Counted from the stretch's first letter, positions 22,877 to 35,100 are shown. The stretch: 64,000 bases of DNA from Gautieria morchelliformis (GCA_015179125.1 WHVA01000101.1:124001-188000), one strand, 5' to 3'. The notes: a model not told the origin generated them from the letters alone. Translations and numbers: made by a program.

Positions 22877-23452
22877 AACTGAAATGGTAAGCCGACGATG
22901 ATGGTGGCAGAAGCTAAAAGATCGGTTTGAAATCCTAACACTTATAAGAATGTGCCACCCACATTACGCGTCGGGTCGGCACTAGTACAAAACAATGTTT
23001 GCTTCCGCGGCATCCGTCCCAGCCTTCGGAGTGTCAAGTTGTAATACAAGCAGGCCTCGTCCAACCTATTGTGCCAACTTTATATGTCCAAAGGTCGCAT
23101 ACTCGTACAGTATGTCTCTGACTGGCATGTTCTCTCGCTGATCGGCTGACAGCTCAGTGCACCTGCCTTGCCAAGTGTTGAGAGGAATCAAAGCTCGGTT
23201 AATATATACACGATAACACCGAGATGACTCGTCAACTCTAAGCCGTATAGCGAAGCACTCACTAGCGTCGCAGATGGTTGAACTTGAATATACACTTCTC
23301 CTATGCGTAACGCCAGTACATACTTTGTCCTGGCCAGGGCAAGCGCTCGCCCCTATCTACCTTTCCCTTTACTACAGCGAGTGTGTTGCTCTTATCCTTT
23401 TTATCAACCAAGACATTAACACTGACATCTATGGTATTTCTAGTATTCGAAC

Positions 23453-23872
23453 ATGACGGACTGCCTAGTTTATATCGCTCAATATGCCCATAACGGCCCC
23501 GATAATTCGCACCACTGGTCGCTCTTCGTCGAGAAGAATGCCGACACAACCACAGGCGCTGTCTTCGATCTCAAGGAGGCCGATGGAGTACGCACGTACC
23601 ATTCGGCAGGTAAGGCAACTCTCACCCGATCCAAAGTCTACGTCGGGAAGATTTTGGTGGGAAAAGTGACTTGGAGCGACAGGATGATGGGCGACTGGGA
23701 GAAGAAGCTCAAGCCACCGGGTCTGGACGAGAAACAAAGTTGTCAGACTTGGTGCCTGCAAGCAATCGAGCTATTGAAAAATAAGGAGCTTTTGTTTGCT
23801 CCGGATGGGGGTTGGTTGAGCGAGGAAACGATCAGATCTACTCTCGACGCTCAGAAACCCTCCGCCGTTTGA
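23453..23872 (+). CDS. Small fungal protein of unknown function (139 residues)
   Basis: Single exon, MTDCLVYIAQYAHNGPDN then HHWSLFVEKN, a central sheet-like part and SCQTWCLQAIELLKNKELL. The order, a HWSLFV strand followed by a Cys-containing helix, resembles small cysteine-peptidase-like fungal families of unknown function, but no triad can be assigned with confidence. An acceptor-like TTTCTAG lies 11 bp before the ATG, so a 5' UTR intron is possible. Confidence 0.62.
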   Translation: MTDCLVYIAQYAHNGPDNSHHWSLFVEKNADTTTGAVFDLKEADGVRTYHSAGKATLTRSKVYVGKILVGKVTWSDRMMGDWEKKLKPPGLDEKQSCQTWCLQAIELLKNKELLFAPDGGWLSEETIRSTLDAQKPSAV

Positions 23873-24299
23873 GAGTTGGAGTCTTGCCAAGGTACGCCAA
23901 TGATCAATCGATCACAGTTTCGCTCTTGGCTGAACTGTTGTATTTCTTCTTAGCATGTATCAGTGCGTATGATGATCAAATGATCAAACCTTTCACTTGC
24001 CATTTGTATACAAAGTTTTTTCCGTACGCGTGTATCCCGTTTGCAATGAAGTCTGTGCATCACTTACAAAGTTGGTTGCCCTGAATCGAGCCTGCGACAC
24101 ATTATGCTAACATGCATCTTGTCTGAGCACCATGCGGGAGTCCTGGAAACACTCTGCGATAAATATACTTAGTAGGTGTAAGACAACAATAAAGGAAATA
24201 CGCAATATTTACTGAGGCTGATATCTCCTGAGATTCGAAGACTGGTTACGCATAGCAAAGTACAAAGGTGATCCAGAGACCACATACAATTTTTATCTG

Positions 24300-25375
24300 T
24301 CAGTCAGTTGATAAAGAAGAGAGAGAAGATGAAAAGATCCACTTAACCACCTCCTCCCCCCATTCTTCTCCTACTCCCGATCCCAAAGCCAAAACCGGAC
24401 TCATATGATCGTGCCCTTCCATCACCCACTCATTCACCATGCCACCTCTTTCTCGATAAATCCTCGCAAAGTTAGTATGAGCGCTCTTGATCCTCTTTGG
24501 TTCGCTACCCGCCACCATGTTCCATATTTCCTTGGGAAAAGTTTGTAGATGTTCCTTTTTCACGTCCCGAAGTAATGAGATAGGTTGTCGACTACCCACG
24601 AGTGACGGAGAACCATAATAGGTTTGGGCAGAGGTACGAAATGGGAACTTCCCATTGCTCACTTCGAAAGGAGTACCCATGATAACCACCCCTTTTAATG
24701 CTCTCGAAATCTCCAAATTAAAGAGAGAGGGAAGTAACATCATTGTGACGAGGTGGATTCCACCAGCTGAATGGCCGATCGCCCACAACGCCCTCTCTTT
24801 ACAATCTCCACACCGTGCTTTGAAGCTAGAACTAGAATCTGAGGACAAAACCCATCCAAAGGCTGCTGCGACATCTTCCGATCCGTCGGGGTATCGAGCA
24901 TCGGGGAGGAGTCGATAGTCAGGTATAACGGTGATGATACCTCTCGAAGCAAAGAAGTAACCCAAGTTTGAGTAGACTAGATGAGAAGGGGGTGAGGAAC
25001 GAGATCCTTTGGTGAAGCCGCCGCCGTAGATGAAAATTAGGATGGGGGTTGTGGATGCGATGGACAGAGGATAGTAGACATCCAGCTGTTCAATCACGAC
25101 TGAGTTATTAATAATGTGCAGACGAGAAGTGATGCATGTACCAGACGAGAAGGCTTTGTAGCGTATTCGAAAGTGTCTTGTTCTATCGACTTGATCTTGG
25201 ACCGTTGAGCTTCTAGCAATGGATATTCTGCGAAGGGGGAGGTAATGAATTTCTGCTCCGAAGAATGCAATGACATATATATACCAGGATCTATGATATC
25301 CTTCGTCCGTGCTTCAGAAGTCATGCGTATGATATTCACCGTTGAGGTTGTAGGACTAGATGCCAATCGCTTCAT
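24300..25375 (-). CDS. Alpha/beta-hydrolase fold esterase/lipase-like protein
   Basis: Exon 1 (start 25,375) encodes a leader ending IKSIEQDTFEYATKPS. After an intron at about 25,096-25,140 the catalytic domain begins LDVYYP. Family landmarks: oxyanion-hole region IFIYGGGFTKGS; VIPDYRLLPDARYPDGSEDV; nucleophile elbow GHSAGG (Ser); a late Asp candidate; and the catalytic His in EGHDHMSP. This resembles carboxylesterase/BD-FAE-type hydrolases acting on small esters. The substrate is unknown. No signal peptide is obvious. The donor of the single intron is weak in every phase-consistent placement I found. The gene is divergent from the kinase-like gene that starts 254 bp away. Confidence 0.82.
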
Positions 25376-25629
25376 GGTCGTCGCGGTACGGATAGAATCC
25401 CATTAGGCCGCTGGGTCATGGTAAATGTCGCATGGACAGTCTATGTTACATAATTCTCAATACCTCATTGTTGCCATTAATCTATCTCCTAATCCCTTAC
25501 CGGATAAAATTACCACTCTTGGTCTCATGTCTTCACAAGTCCTACAGCTTCTATGGTCCGTTTTTCGCGGAAGCGCCGCCCTTTGGCACGTTTTACATAA
25601 AACCAGTGGCAGACATACAAGCTTGTACG

Positions 25630-26511
25630 ATGGCATCCCTCGATTTCTTCCTCTTTCCCTTCAACTGGGTACTCAACCTCCTCCGCCGTCGCTTCATTGA
25701 TCGTCTAAAAACTCGGGCACGTCGCATCTACCCAGCTACGTCCGCTCAATCAGTTCTGCAGCTCACAAGATGGACCATCCTCAAAATGGGAGTACCAGCG
25801 CGAATACTCAACGAAGCAAAAACAATGCAATACATCTCACGATATACGTCCATCCCAGTTCCCAAGGTCGTTGACTTTTGGTCCGACGATGAGCGAGATA
25901 CCGGGTATCTTGTTATGGAGAAGATGGAAGGTGTGCCCCTCAAGGGGAACCTGACTAAAATGACTGAGGAGCAGAGGAGAAAGGTCGCGGCTCAACTCCA
26001 TACTTTCTTAGACCAACTTCGGCGTCTTCGACCTCCACAGCAATTGGAAGGGATGATTTGTTCTGTTGATGGAGGGGTTGTTCAGGATGATAGGCTCGAC
26101 GAAGATGGGATAGAGGGCGTGGGACCTTTCGCCTCTGTAGTGGCATATCACGACTGGAGGATTGCTTCCACAAAGGCCAATGCTGTTTCGAGGGCCCAAG
26201 CTACCTACGATAAAGTCGACGTTCTCCGAACAATTCTTGATGATGATTATCGAGTTTTGTCCACTCATGGAGATATCCATCCTGGAAACATCCTGCTGAA
26301 GTTTAGCGGAGACGACGTGAAGATTTCAGCTGTCCTGGATTGGGAGGCGGCTGGGTGGCGGCCAGAGTATTGGGAGTTTGTGAAGATGATGCATGGGATG
26401 AAGGGCATCGATATCTGGAGGGATTTTGTGGGAATGGTGCTCGATGCGACGTACGAGAAGGAGAAGGAAATTGATGATCAGTGCCAGCGGATTGTCGGCA
26501 GTGCTATTTGA
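25630..26511 (+). CDS. Aminoglycoside-phosphotransferase-like (APH) kinase
   Basis: Protein-kinase-like fold of the APH/choline kinase superfamily, greatly expanded in basidiomycetes; substrates mostly unknown. I chose ATG 25,630 (MASLDFFLFPFNW). The same frame is open to an ATG at 25,432, but the upstream 66 residues look like leader. Landmarks: MQYISRYTSIPVPKVVDFW (N-lobe); YLVMEKMEGVPL (hinge); the catalytic loop STHGDIHPGNILL, with the H-x-D-x4-N pattern; and VLDWEAAGWRPEYWEF, the metal-binding Asp region. It is a single exon of 293 residues, somewhat short for the family but with all core motifs. Possible choline or small-molecule kinase; not assignable further. Confidence 0.85.
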   Translation: MASLDFFLFPFNWVLNLLRRRFIDRLKTRARRIYPATSAQSVLQLTRWTILKMGVPARILNEAKTMQYISRYTSIPVPKVVDFWSDDERDTGYLVMEKMEGVPLKGNLTKMTEEQRRKVAAQLHTFLDQLRRLRPPQQLEGMICSVDGGVVQDDRLDEDGIEGVGPFASVVAYHDWRIASTKANAVSRAQATYDKVDVLRTILDDDYRVLSTHGDIHPGNILLKFSGDDVKISAVLDWEAAGWRPEYWEFVKMMHGMKGIDIWRDFVGMVLDATYEKEKEIDDQCQRIVGSAI

Positions 26512-26662
26512 ACTATCGTTGCATAGGGAGTATCCTATTGTCTGCCGGGCGTAAGCCGGCCCTCCCTCTAGTCTCTGATACTAGCCGGTCTAATTACATA
26601 ACTGCATGCTACAGTACGAGTTTTCTGCGGACGTAACGGATGTCACAAATTTAAGTCACACC

Positions 26663-27373
26663 ATGTCCAGCGCGACGCACAACCACCGCGCCGCTGTTGC
26701 ACTCGCCCTGCGCACCATCTCCCCCGCCCTCTCCGCCCTCCATGCCTCGCGTCTCAGGCGCCTCCCCGGCGACCCACCGACCCTCACGACTCTCACCTGC
26801 GTGCGCTGCGGGCATGCCCCCGTGCGTGTCAGGCTGGTACGCCCCAGGACCAGGAAAGAAAAGCAGATGCAAAAGGCACGTAGGGGCAAGGGCAAGGCGG
26901 CGGATGAGGACAGTGCCCAAAAGGCGACTACGCCCTCTGGCGTCCTCGAACGCACGTGCACGACGTGCGACTTTGTAGACGTGATCCCCGCGCGCGGCGG
27001 CGGCGGCGGCGGCTTCAACAGCAGCAGCAGCAGTGCGCGAAGCGCGAGGCAGGCGGTCAGGTCGAGCGCGAGTGGCACGGCGGCGACAATGTCGCGTGAA
27101 GCCCACTCTGGGGACCACCAAAGCGGTGATGCCTCCCCGGCGGCGGGGTCTTCCCATTCGCCTCGCACGCCTCCCGCGCCTCCTGCTGGTACTGCGCCCC
27201 CACGTCCAGCTGCAATGCCCTCGCAGCCCGCGGCCTCCGACCCGGCGCCCAGGAAGAGACCCAAGAAAAAGCCCGGTCTGCAGGAGCTTCTCGCGCGAAA
27301 CCGCCAGCGGCAGGATGCAGCCGCGCGTGCAAAGGCCCCAGGCGGCCTGTCGTCTTTCTTGGATGCGCTGTGA
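26663..27373 (+). CDS. Rpr2/Snm1-type RNase P/MRP-like subunit
   Basis: Single exon of 236 residues starting MSSATHNHRAAVALALRT. The N-terminal helical region is followed by two zinc-binding pairs, CVRCG (near residue 54) and CTTCD (near residue 110). This is the layout of the Rpr2/Rpp21/Snm1 zinc ribbon that contacts the RNA of RNase P or RNase MRP. A Gly/Ser/Pro-rich linker leads to PGLQELLARNRQRQ and a conserved-looking end GGLSSFLDAL, which resembles the tail of Snm1-like proteins. A basic insert (KGKGKAADED) separates the cysteine pairs. The gene lies 1.5 kb from pop7, another subunit of the same enzymes. The large minus-strand frames over it are GC shadows. Confidence 0.72.
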   Translation: MSSATHNHRAAVALALRTISPALSALHASRLRRLPGDPPTLTTLTCVRCGHAPVRVRLVRPRTRKEKQMQKARRGKGKAADEDSAQKATTPSGVLERTCTTCDFVDVIPARGGGGGGFNSSSSSARSARQAVRSSASGTAATMSREAHSGDHQSGDASPAAGSSHSPRTPPAPPAGTAPPRPAAMPSQPAASDPAPRKRPKKKPGLQELLARNRQRQDAAARAKAPGGLSSFLDAL

Positions 27374-28870
27374 GCGATGGCGCAACGTGTTGTACACGCA
27401 TACGGTGTGTATCCTATGTCGCACAAATGCTGCTAATCTATACCCAGGCAGAGAAGACAGGCTATCTAACTACCAATCACACACAGGCCTTCTCCCTCCC
27501 CTCTTCCACCGCACTGTCCCGCGTCCCCTCCCTATAGAGGACCCCCTCTGACACTGCCAGTAGGCCCTGGATGGCCTGCGAGAGCCCCACAGTCCCATAC
27601 GCAGATCGCGCTGCGGCGCCACATCCACGTGGATATGGTGAGCGCGCTGGCGATGTAGAACGTGACCGCGACGCTGGTGAGGTGTTGCTTGGCGATGTAT
27701 CTGGGAGAGAGAAGGATGAGGCGACGGCGACGACAAGCAATGCAGGTTCGCAAAGGGAAAGCATAATGGTGATGGGAGGGAGGCACCGTAACAGATGGTG
27801 TGGACCTGTAGAGTGGATAGGAAAGGCTTTGTCGGGTGAGGGAGCGATGCGAGGTGGGGCACATGGTTCGCGGGGGACATGCCGTGAGGGCTGTGTCGTT
27901 CCTGTATCGGGCGTGTATGGTAAGTCTGCCGTTCTATTAGAGCTAGCTGGGTATATAAAACTACACGCCCACCCTGCCTACACTTGAAGCTTGGAGGCCC
28001 TGCACTACGTCGAAAGCGTGCAGCAGAGATCTCGAATATGCTGGTGTCGACGGGTGCAATGCCTCAAGAGTAGCGGCGAGGATGTGCACACGTAGTAGCG
28101 TCCACAAGCTCATGGCCGTACAGCGCTACAGCAGCCGTACCCACCCAACGCTGCTGGAATGACCATTCCTAGATTCATTCCTTCTCTGCTTTTCGTGTAC
28201 AACCACGTTGACATCGTGGATGACCCATTGTCGCGGCATCGAAGCAGCCCGTTTGGGCGGCGAAGTCGTCTTCTCACTGGGATGGCCACGTCGATTCAAG
28301 GTTATCTTCACTACGGTCCATGCTAGTCACTCTCGCCAACCCAAGTCGCTCCTACAGTACTGCTCGAGAACCACTCAATCGGTATGGTCCCTCAGATTAC
28401 CGCATTGCGATAGGGATGTTCCGACGCCCTGTGCATGGTGACATCATATATTATGGTTAAGAGTAATGGACATCAAGGCATTATATTGATCTATTTTGAC
28501 TGGGCAGGAAAATTTGGAGACGTATGCTATCCAATGAACGTGAACATGGTGGATGTCAGTGGAGCGAGCCTTCGATGGCGAGCTGATAGAAGTCAGTCGT
28601 GATTTAGTCATGCTTGACATTATGCAGATGCATTGGAAGTCCGTACCTATAGCTATCTTAACCACGGCGGCGACCGTTTATTTGATATTCTCCTCAGACA
28701 CATTAATTGGGAGTAGAAAATAGTTGGGTATCACCATGGGGAGGTTGTAGCCCTGCGCGGGATTGCGTCTTGAGCTTGATCTCGTGTAAGTAGTACTAGT
28801 AGGTGGCAGTTATTGTAATTGCGTGACCATGTTGCAATAGTACACATCGCGAGTCATTGTTATATCGAGG
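27374..28870. other. Intergenic, no gene assigned
   Basis: About 1.5 kb between the Rpr2-like gene and the end of pop7. A minus-strand frame at 27,532-27,864 contains a hydrophobic segment (VAVTFYIASALTISTW) that could belong to a small membrane protein, but I could not connect it to a start or other exons. The remainder (27,990-28,870) shows nothing. Confidence 0.4.
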
Positions 28871-29670
28871 TTATTGAGCGTCTTCCATCTCCTCATCTTG
28901 CTCTTGTTCCTGCACAACTATCACTTGCCTCTGTTTACCTTTCCCCCCTGACCCCGCCACGGATGTAGAGTTATCTGCCCCAGCACGATCCCCAGCACCC
29001 CTAATTTTGAGTATCACACTAACTCCACCCTTACCTCGTGTCCTGAGACTGATGTCTTCGTCCTCATCGTCTGGTATGACCTCGTCCAACACTTCAATAG
29101 TCCCGGTACGAACCTCGATCTGAATATCGTCCTTCGCAAACGGGAGGATCCTGGGGAGGGTGACAGACAGAGTGAGAAGATGGGGAATTGCGGCGCCCAT
29201 GCCATGGAGCTGGATCATGTTATATCTGAATATAATCCAGCGTATAGATAAAATTTCGAACACTGCGCATGGAAAGCGCACCCTTCCTCGACAAGAAGTT
29301 TCTTGCATCGACTAAGATAAGCAGCTAGAGGTGTATGGCGGGTGACGCATATTAGGTTCTTGCCCTCCTTGTGCGCGGATTTGGGTCCACTTGCAGATAC
29401 CGAAGTTGGAACGGTAGGGAAAGGACGGGGCGGAGCGAGTTTGCGAATATTTTCTCTGCGATTAGATGGCTGGGGTGCAGGTTTAGAAGAAATTGTAGAT
29501 GAAGTGGTAGTCGCCGGTGCTTTTGCATCTCTTTGCGCACTCTCGAGACCGGTTTGATTTATAGGGCCTTGTCCGATATTCTGCCTTGGATTAATTTTCT
29601 TGTGCGAGGTCGCGTCCAACTTAACGCGCTTGGGATGGCGAGAGTCCCCAGACGCGCTCTTCCGTTTCAT
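28871..29670 (-). CDS. pop7: Pop7/Rpp20, Alba-like subunit of RNase P and RNase MRP
   Basis: RNA-binding Alba-fold subunit that pairs with Pop6/Rpp25 on the P3 stem of RNase P and MRP RNA. I place the start at 29,670 (MKRKSASGD); the frame also allows 29,727. A disordered basic N-terminus leads to the Alba core KNLICVTRHTPLAAYLSRCK. An intron (about 29,223-29,276) precedes YNMIQLHGMGAAIPHLLTLS. Then come FAKDDIQIEVRTGTIEVLDE, PDDEDEDISLRTRGKGGVSV and an acidic/Gln tail with stop at 28,871. The N-terminal extension is longer than in yeast. The gene is divergent from eRF1, whose ATG is 113 bp away. Confidence 0.9.
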
Positions 29671-29783
29671 AGTCACGGGTGGGCTGACTGCGGAGCTTGA
29701 AGTTTGAAGCAGGTTTTGGTGGGTCAAGGGCTACCACTTTGCATCCGCGCTCAATTCTGCAGCGAACGGCCACACCAACAGCC

Positions 29784-31466
29784 ATGAGTCAGGATGCCGC
29801 AGAACAGAATATTCAGATGTGGAAGGTCAAGAAGCTCATCAAGAGCTTGGATTCTGCCAGAGGGTCAGTCTCACCGACCGTGCCAGTCTTATCCTCATGA
29901 ATTTTTGCAGAGCCGGCACTTCGATGATCAGTCTCATCATTCCACCCAAAGTATGTCTGTCCACATTGTCGCAGTCAACAACGTTGACGCCATCCAGGAC
30001 CAAATCTCTCGTGTGTCGGCGATGCTTACGCAGGAGTATGGGACGGCTTCTAACATCAAGTCTCGTGTCAACAGGCTGTCTGTTCTGGCAGCCATCACGA
30101 GCACACAGCAGCGTCTCAAACTCTATAATCGTGTCCCCCCTAACGGTTTGGTTCTTTTCGTCGGAACCATCTTGACCGACGAAGGAAAGGAAAAGAAGGT
30201 CTCCTTTGATTTTGAACCGCACAAACCTATCAATACGTAGGTTGTCTCTTAGTCACAGTTTTCTTACTTGTTGAATTGTCCTGCAGGTCGCTCTACCTTT
30301 GCGACAACAAATTTCACACAGAGGCGCTGTCTGAACTTCTGGAGTCAGACTCCAAATTTGGATTCATAGTCATGGATGGCAATGGTTCCTTGTTCGGGAC
30401 ACTCGCCGGAAACACCCGGGACGTAATCCACAAGTTCACTGTGGATCTTCCAAAGAAACATGGACGTGGAGGACAGTCTGCCCTACGTTTCTCCCGGCTT
30501 CGTGACGAAAAACGTCACAACTATGTCCGAAAGGTGGCGGAGTTGGCGGTCCAGCATTTTATCACGAATGACAAAGTCAACGTATCCGGCCTTGTTCTTG
30601 CAGGAAGTGCCGACTTCAAAACCGAGCTCAGCCAGAGCGATATGTTTGATCAGAGACTCGTCGCAAAAGTGATCAAGGTCGTTGACGTTAGTTACGGAGG
30701 TGAAAATGGTTTCAACCAGGTGGGCAGTCAGTATATGTAGTTAGACGATTAATATTCTAATTTGTTCCGTAGGCCATCGAACTCGCGGGGGAATCTCTCG
30801 CCAACGTGAAGTTTGTCCAGGAGAAGAAACTCATACAACACTACTTTGATGAAATAAGTCAGGACACTGGCAAATACTGCTTCGGTATCGAAGACACTCT
30901 TAAGGGACTCGACCTCGGGGCAATTGAGACACTCATCGTTTGGGAGAATTTAGACATCACCCGTTACGTTCTGCGTAATGCAGCCGGAGGTATGCCGTGT
31001 GGCTATCACCTTTCCCAACCAATTTTTTATTATTAATTATCGATGGACTTGTAGAAGAAATTGTCGTTCACAGCAACAAGGAACAAGAGAAAGATCGCGA
31101 AAAATTCCTCGACAAGTCCACTGGTTTGGAGATGGAGCAAGTCTCAGAGCCACAGAGTTTGCTGGAGTGGTTTGCAGAGAAATACAAGGAGTTCGGCGCA
31201 AATCTAGAGGTATGTTCTGTCATTTTGTTCCAACCCCTTCTGACATATTTTCCAGTTCGTCACAAATAAATCTCAGGAAGGGGGTATGTATAACCATTCA
31301 CTGGGCTCTATTCTCCAATGCTTCGTGCTGACTTACTCGAGCAGCCCAGTTCGTTAAAGGGTTTGGAGGCATAGGTGGATTACTCCGTTACAAAGTCGAT
31401 TTCACCCACCTTGCCGCCTTCGAAGAAGATGAGGATGAGTTCTATTCAGACGACGACGACCTCTGA
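29784..31466 (+). CDS. sup45: eRF1, class I translation release factor
   Basis: Recognises all three stop codons in the ribosomal A site and triggers peptide release. Start [19 protein letters not shown] domain: [22 protein letters not shown] with the NIKS decoding motif, and [10 protein letters not shown] (YxCxxxF motif). M domain: [13 protein letters not shown] with the catalytic GGQ. C domain (eRF3 contact): [15 protein letters not shown] and [15 protein letters not shown], ending [14 protein letters not shown] and an acidic tail EFYSDDDDL. Seven or so short introns, the first at about 29,864-29,911. Every exon keeps frame. It is divergent from pop7. Its last codons overlap the end of a small ORF on the other strand by 21 bp. 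Confidence 0.97.
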
Positions 31467-31821
31467 CGGTTTTGTTGGCTCCATTGCGGAGCCTCGGCTG
31501 GTGTGAAGGGCACGCCAGGCGGGGGACCCGGGGCGTGGAGGTGGAGGGATAGTTGGGACGCCATGATCCGGCGGCGTTCCGCGGAGGAAGATGAACATGA
31601 TGATAAGTCGGTTCAACGCTTCGTTCCGGAAAGTAAGATTGGTGAAAGCCAGGTACGCAAGCCTGACAGTTCCGTAGTTGCGAAGAAAGGGTCGTGTAAG
31701 GAAGGGGTAGTGGATCACTTGCTGGAGCAGGACGGGTTGATCAACGTCAACGAGATTGTCCATCCATCTATGGTAACGTCCGCCTCATTTGTTTCACTCA
31801 CGTGCTAACCACGGGCTGCAT
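31446..31821 (-). CDS. Candidate small protein of unknown function
   Basis: From MQPVVST (start 31,821), an intron at about 31,767-31,801 (donor GTGAGT, acceptor ATAG) joins in phase to [20 protein letters not shown], a hydrophobic stretch ([11 protein letters not shown]) and a Pro-rich end; about 115 residues. It ends inside the last eRF1 exon, antisense. Composition is plausible for a small mitochondrial or membrane protein, but I recognise no family. The opposite frame (31,503-31,808) is an alternative. Confidence 0.33.
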
Positions 31822-32173
31822 AGGGTGGTACGTTTAGTTTCTGTGCTTAAGGTCTCGTGACGTGTCATGTTAATTTCACTGCTGTTACAATCTTGATATG
31901 CCAAACCAGCCTTCAAGGAGGGCTCGTGTTTACGTTGTATGGATCAAGCATGGACACATTCGAATCAGCTTTATAAAGAATGTTAATATAGTGCCAGTGC
32001 TCTTTGCAATATCGCTTTAGAGGCGCATATATATAACCTATATTCACTTACCTGCAGATATGGCTCAGAGACGAGCAGAACGAGTGCGAGCTTAGAATGC
32101 GGAAGTAGGGCAAGTTGAGAATGCTAATATATTGCTACGGTAGTGCGGTCTAGGGTATATGTTCTGCCTGGCG
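31822..32173. other. Intergenic, nothing recognised
   Basis: AT-rich 350 bp between the small ORF and the end of the Dicer-like gene, with no frame of note. Confidence 0.4.
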
Positions 32174-35100
32174 TCACCCAAAGAGCATCTTTTCCACTAC
32201 CTCGTCAAAATACATATCCTCCTCGTCTTCGGTCGTCATTGGTTCGTAGACTGTATCCGCCTCCATCGGCGGCCAAACTTCGTCTTCTGCTTTGATGTCC
32301 TGTAGATCAACATCTTCACGGTGTTCCTGCTCCTCGTCCTGTTCCTGCTCCTCGTCATCCTCTCCCTCGTCATCACCTGTGTTTTCTAAGATCCCCTCCA
32401 CCTCCCTGAGCTCCAGAGCTCCAAGTACTGCAAATTCTTCCTCTTTTTCATCATCCAGGTCCTCACGAGCAACGTCAACAGTCTGTGTCTTGTTCTGCTT
32501 TCCTTTCGTCCTGCAGTCACATAGCTTCTCAACGTAAAACTCCGAGTTGGGATCCTCAAGCTGGCCCTTCACTCTTTGGGCCAAGAGGGCTTTCAATCGG
32601 GTCAATCCACCGACAGCCGTTCGTAAGGGTGCTCCTATGGTGACCCCATGAACCAAAAACCGTATTGCATTGTTTTGCTGTTTCTGGCCAGCTTCACTGG
32701 CGAATTTTCTGAATGCGCGGCTGTTCGCTCAGTACACTTGAGAACAAAGTGAACCACTCACTCAAATTTGGCGTGCTGACAGCTTTTTCGGGCAAGGGAC
32801 AGCATCAGTTCTGACGTAGGGTCGCGTGGGAGATTAGTCTGCAAAACCCGTAACAGTGGCTCCATGACCCTCTCGACAATTGCCCTTGTCCTCTCAAAAT
32901 TATACCCGGAGTCCACCAGTATTGCCCCGCAGATACTTTCCATTACGTCGGACAACGCTTTGGGAGGTTCGTATTTCCAACCCTCCAAAACTATCTGATC
33001 ATAGGAAATATCCTTGTGCTCCGGGGCTGATTGTGATAATGCCTTCCCCAACTCGACATTGTTGTATAATATATACTTCTCGAGAGAGAGTTGTTTAACC
33101 CCAATAGTTGTCAAGGCGGGCGCACAAACTGCTCTCGACTTCGCCCACGTGAGCTGTCCAGAAGTTGCATTGGGATATTTCTTGAACAAGTAGTCCATGA
33201 CAACGAGATCTAACAAGGCTATATTGGAAATAAACTCAAAAAAGATCTTGTACACCGAAGAGTGTCCGATTATACGTACCGTCGCCCAGAAACTCAAGTC
33301 TTTGATAGCACGCATTATCGGACTGAAAAGATGGGTGTGTGATAGCTTCCATTAAGAGCTCTCCAGATGTGAACTGATATCCGAGTGCCTGCTGCAACCC
33401 ATTGAAAAACGGTGGGATCGGTGTTGCGTCCTGCGCCTTGTATCTCCTGGCCCACGGCTCTGTGCCGCCGAAGCACAGGCGTAGTGCTGTTCCTGCTTGT
33501 AGCGCCATGTTGATGCCTCCGGACAGATAGCTCACCCCAAGCAGGGATTCCATGCAATCCTGCAGGCTACGCCGCGCAAATTTTCTCTCAGCGAACCAAA
33601 CGCCATCAACGAATCGTCCGTCCCCAGAGGATGGACGCCACTTCCTGACAGCAGAAGGTTCAGAAGTCAAGAATCTCTCGAGCCCAATTTCCTTCGCTCT
33701 AGCCAGCAGAACGCGATTACTAACAGAATTCTTCCGCATGCCATCCAGTTGACCTGAACACACTTTATTGTCACCACGAAAAACCAATCATGACCATTGA
33801 ACACGCACCTTCGTGGCGAAACGGGTATGCGTTGAACAGATGTACTACGACGCAGAGTTTCAGGACCGAGTCGCCCAGAGTTTCTAGCCTTTGGTTGTTG
33901 AATCCGGCGGTGGCGCATGGCAGACTTAAAGCCTCTACTACAATGTCCTCTTCCATCGGCGGCAGACCTAATTGTTTTATAGCAGAGCGTGCCCGGAATA
34001 CATCTGTTACACGCCGGATTACTGGTGGTAAGAAGAGGAAGCCTTGTCGTACATGCTCTGGGAATGTGAACGATTCGCATAGCTTTTCAGGCACGAGTTT
34101 CTGATTTCTTTTGGGAGGGTTGCTTGTTTCAGCGATGATCTCCGCTGGCGTATCCATCTTTAGGCGATACTGAGAGTTAAAATTACGAACGAATGTTTCA
34201 ACCTTCATTCGAAGTAGGTTAGCTTGTACTGGAAGCTTTAGAAGACAAATATATGCATACCTGCAACAGCGCGCCGTCCTTGGGAATATCTAATGGACGT
34301 GTTCTGTGTTTGTTCTGCCACTCATAAAGGTCAGCGTACGTAGCATGCTCTACTGGAGCCAATTCATTGGAAGAAACTGGGATTGACAACGGTGTAAGAT
34401 CTTCACGCAAGCATCGCAGAAGGAGGGGTCGCCCGAATTCAAGTTGACATCGAAGTACTAGGCGGCCATCATCCTCGTGCGTAATATTGCCCTGTCGGGT
34501 AGGATGCTGGACGGCATCTTGCATGGATTCAAAATCGAGGCTACCCTCCGAATTCAGAAGTGCTAACATGCACGCGAGAGGGCTCTTGACCCGTTTCGAC
34601 GTGTTGCACCATTGAATGCCGAAAGTGGCGTATGCTTGAAGTAATTGCAACTCGCTTTCTGAGCGGAAGAAGACCTGCATGGGAAAGCCGAATCGTATGT
34701 GAACCTGTCTGCAGGTCAATGGCGTTAAATGACCAAGGTTGTTCGCAGTGACCAGCCCAAGCCTTGACTCTATCTGGTCCGCAAATAGTAGGGGATACAC
34801 CCATGCAGACGAACTCATCGCTTCCTCGCCACCTGGACAGTGCCATGGCGACCACGGGTCACAAACAAGAACGTCCATCATCTCACTGACTAGGCCTACT
34901 TCCGGGATGGGATGCCCGTCCGCGTCTTCGATCTCAGCGCCGCTTGTTTTGCGCGCCGGAAGGAGGTAATCGTCGAATACCTTTAGTTCGTGTAAAGCCT
35001 TGCAGGCTGCGAAGGCTGCCGATGCCTTGGCTTCTCTTTTGGTACGCCTGACAGCACCATAGTGTACGAGGCAATCCCGAGGGATGGGGAGCGCAGAGGG

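Noticed and set aside
26651-27426. Two minus frames of about 256 residues
   Set aside because: Antisense to the Rpr2-like gene, GC-rich with no domain.
27532-27864. Minus frame with one hydrophobic helix
   Set aside because: No convincing start, stop context or neighbouring exons; noted in the intergenic entry only.
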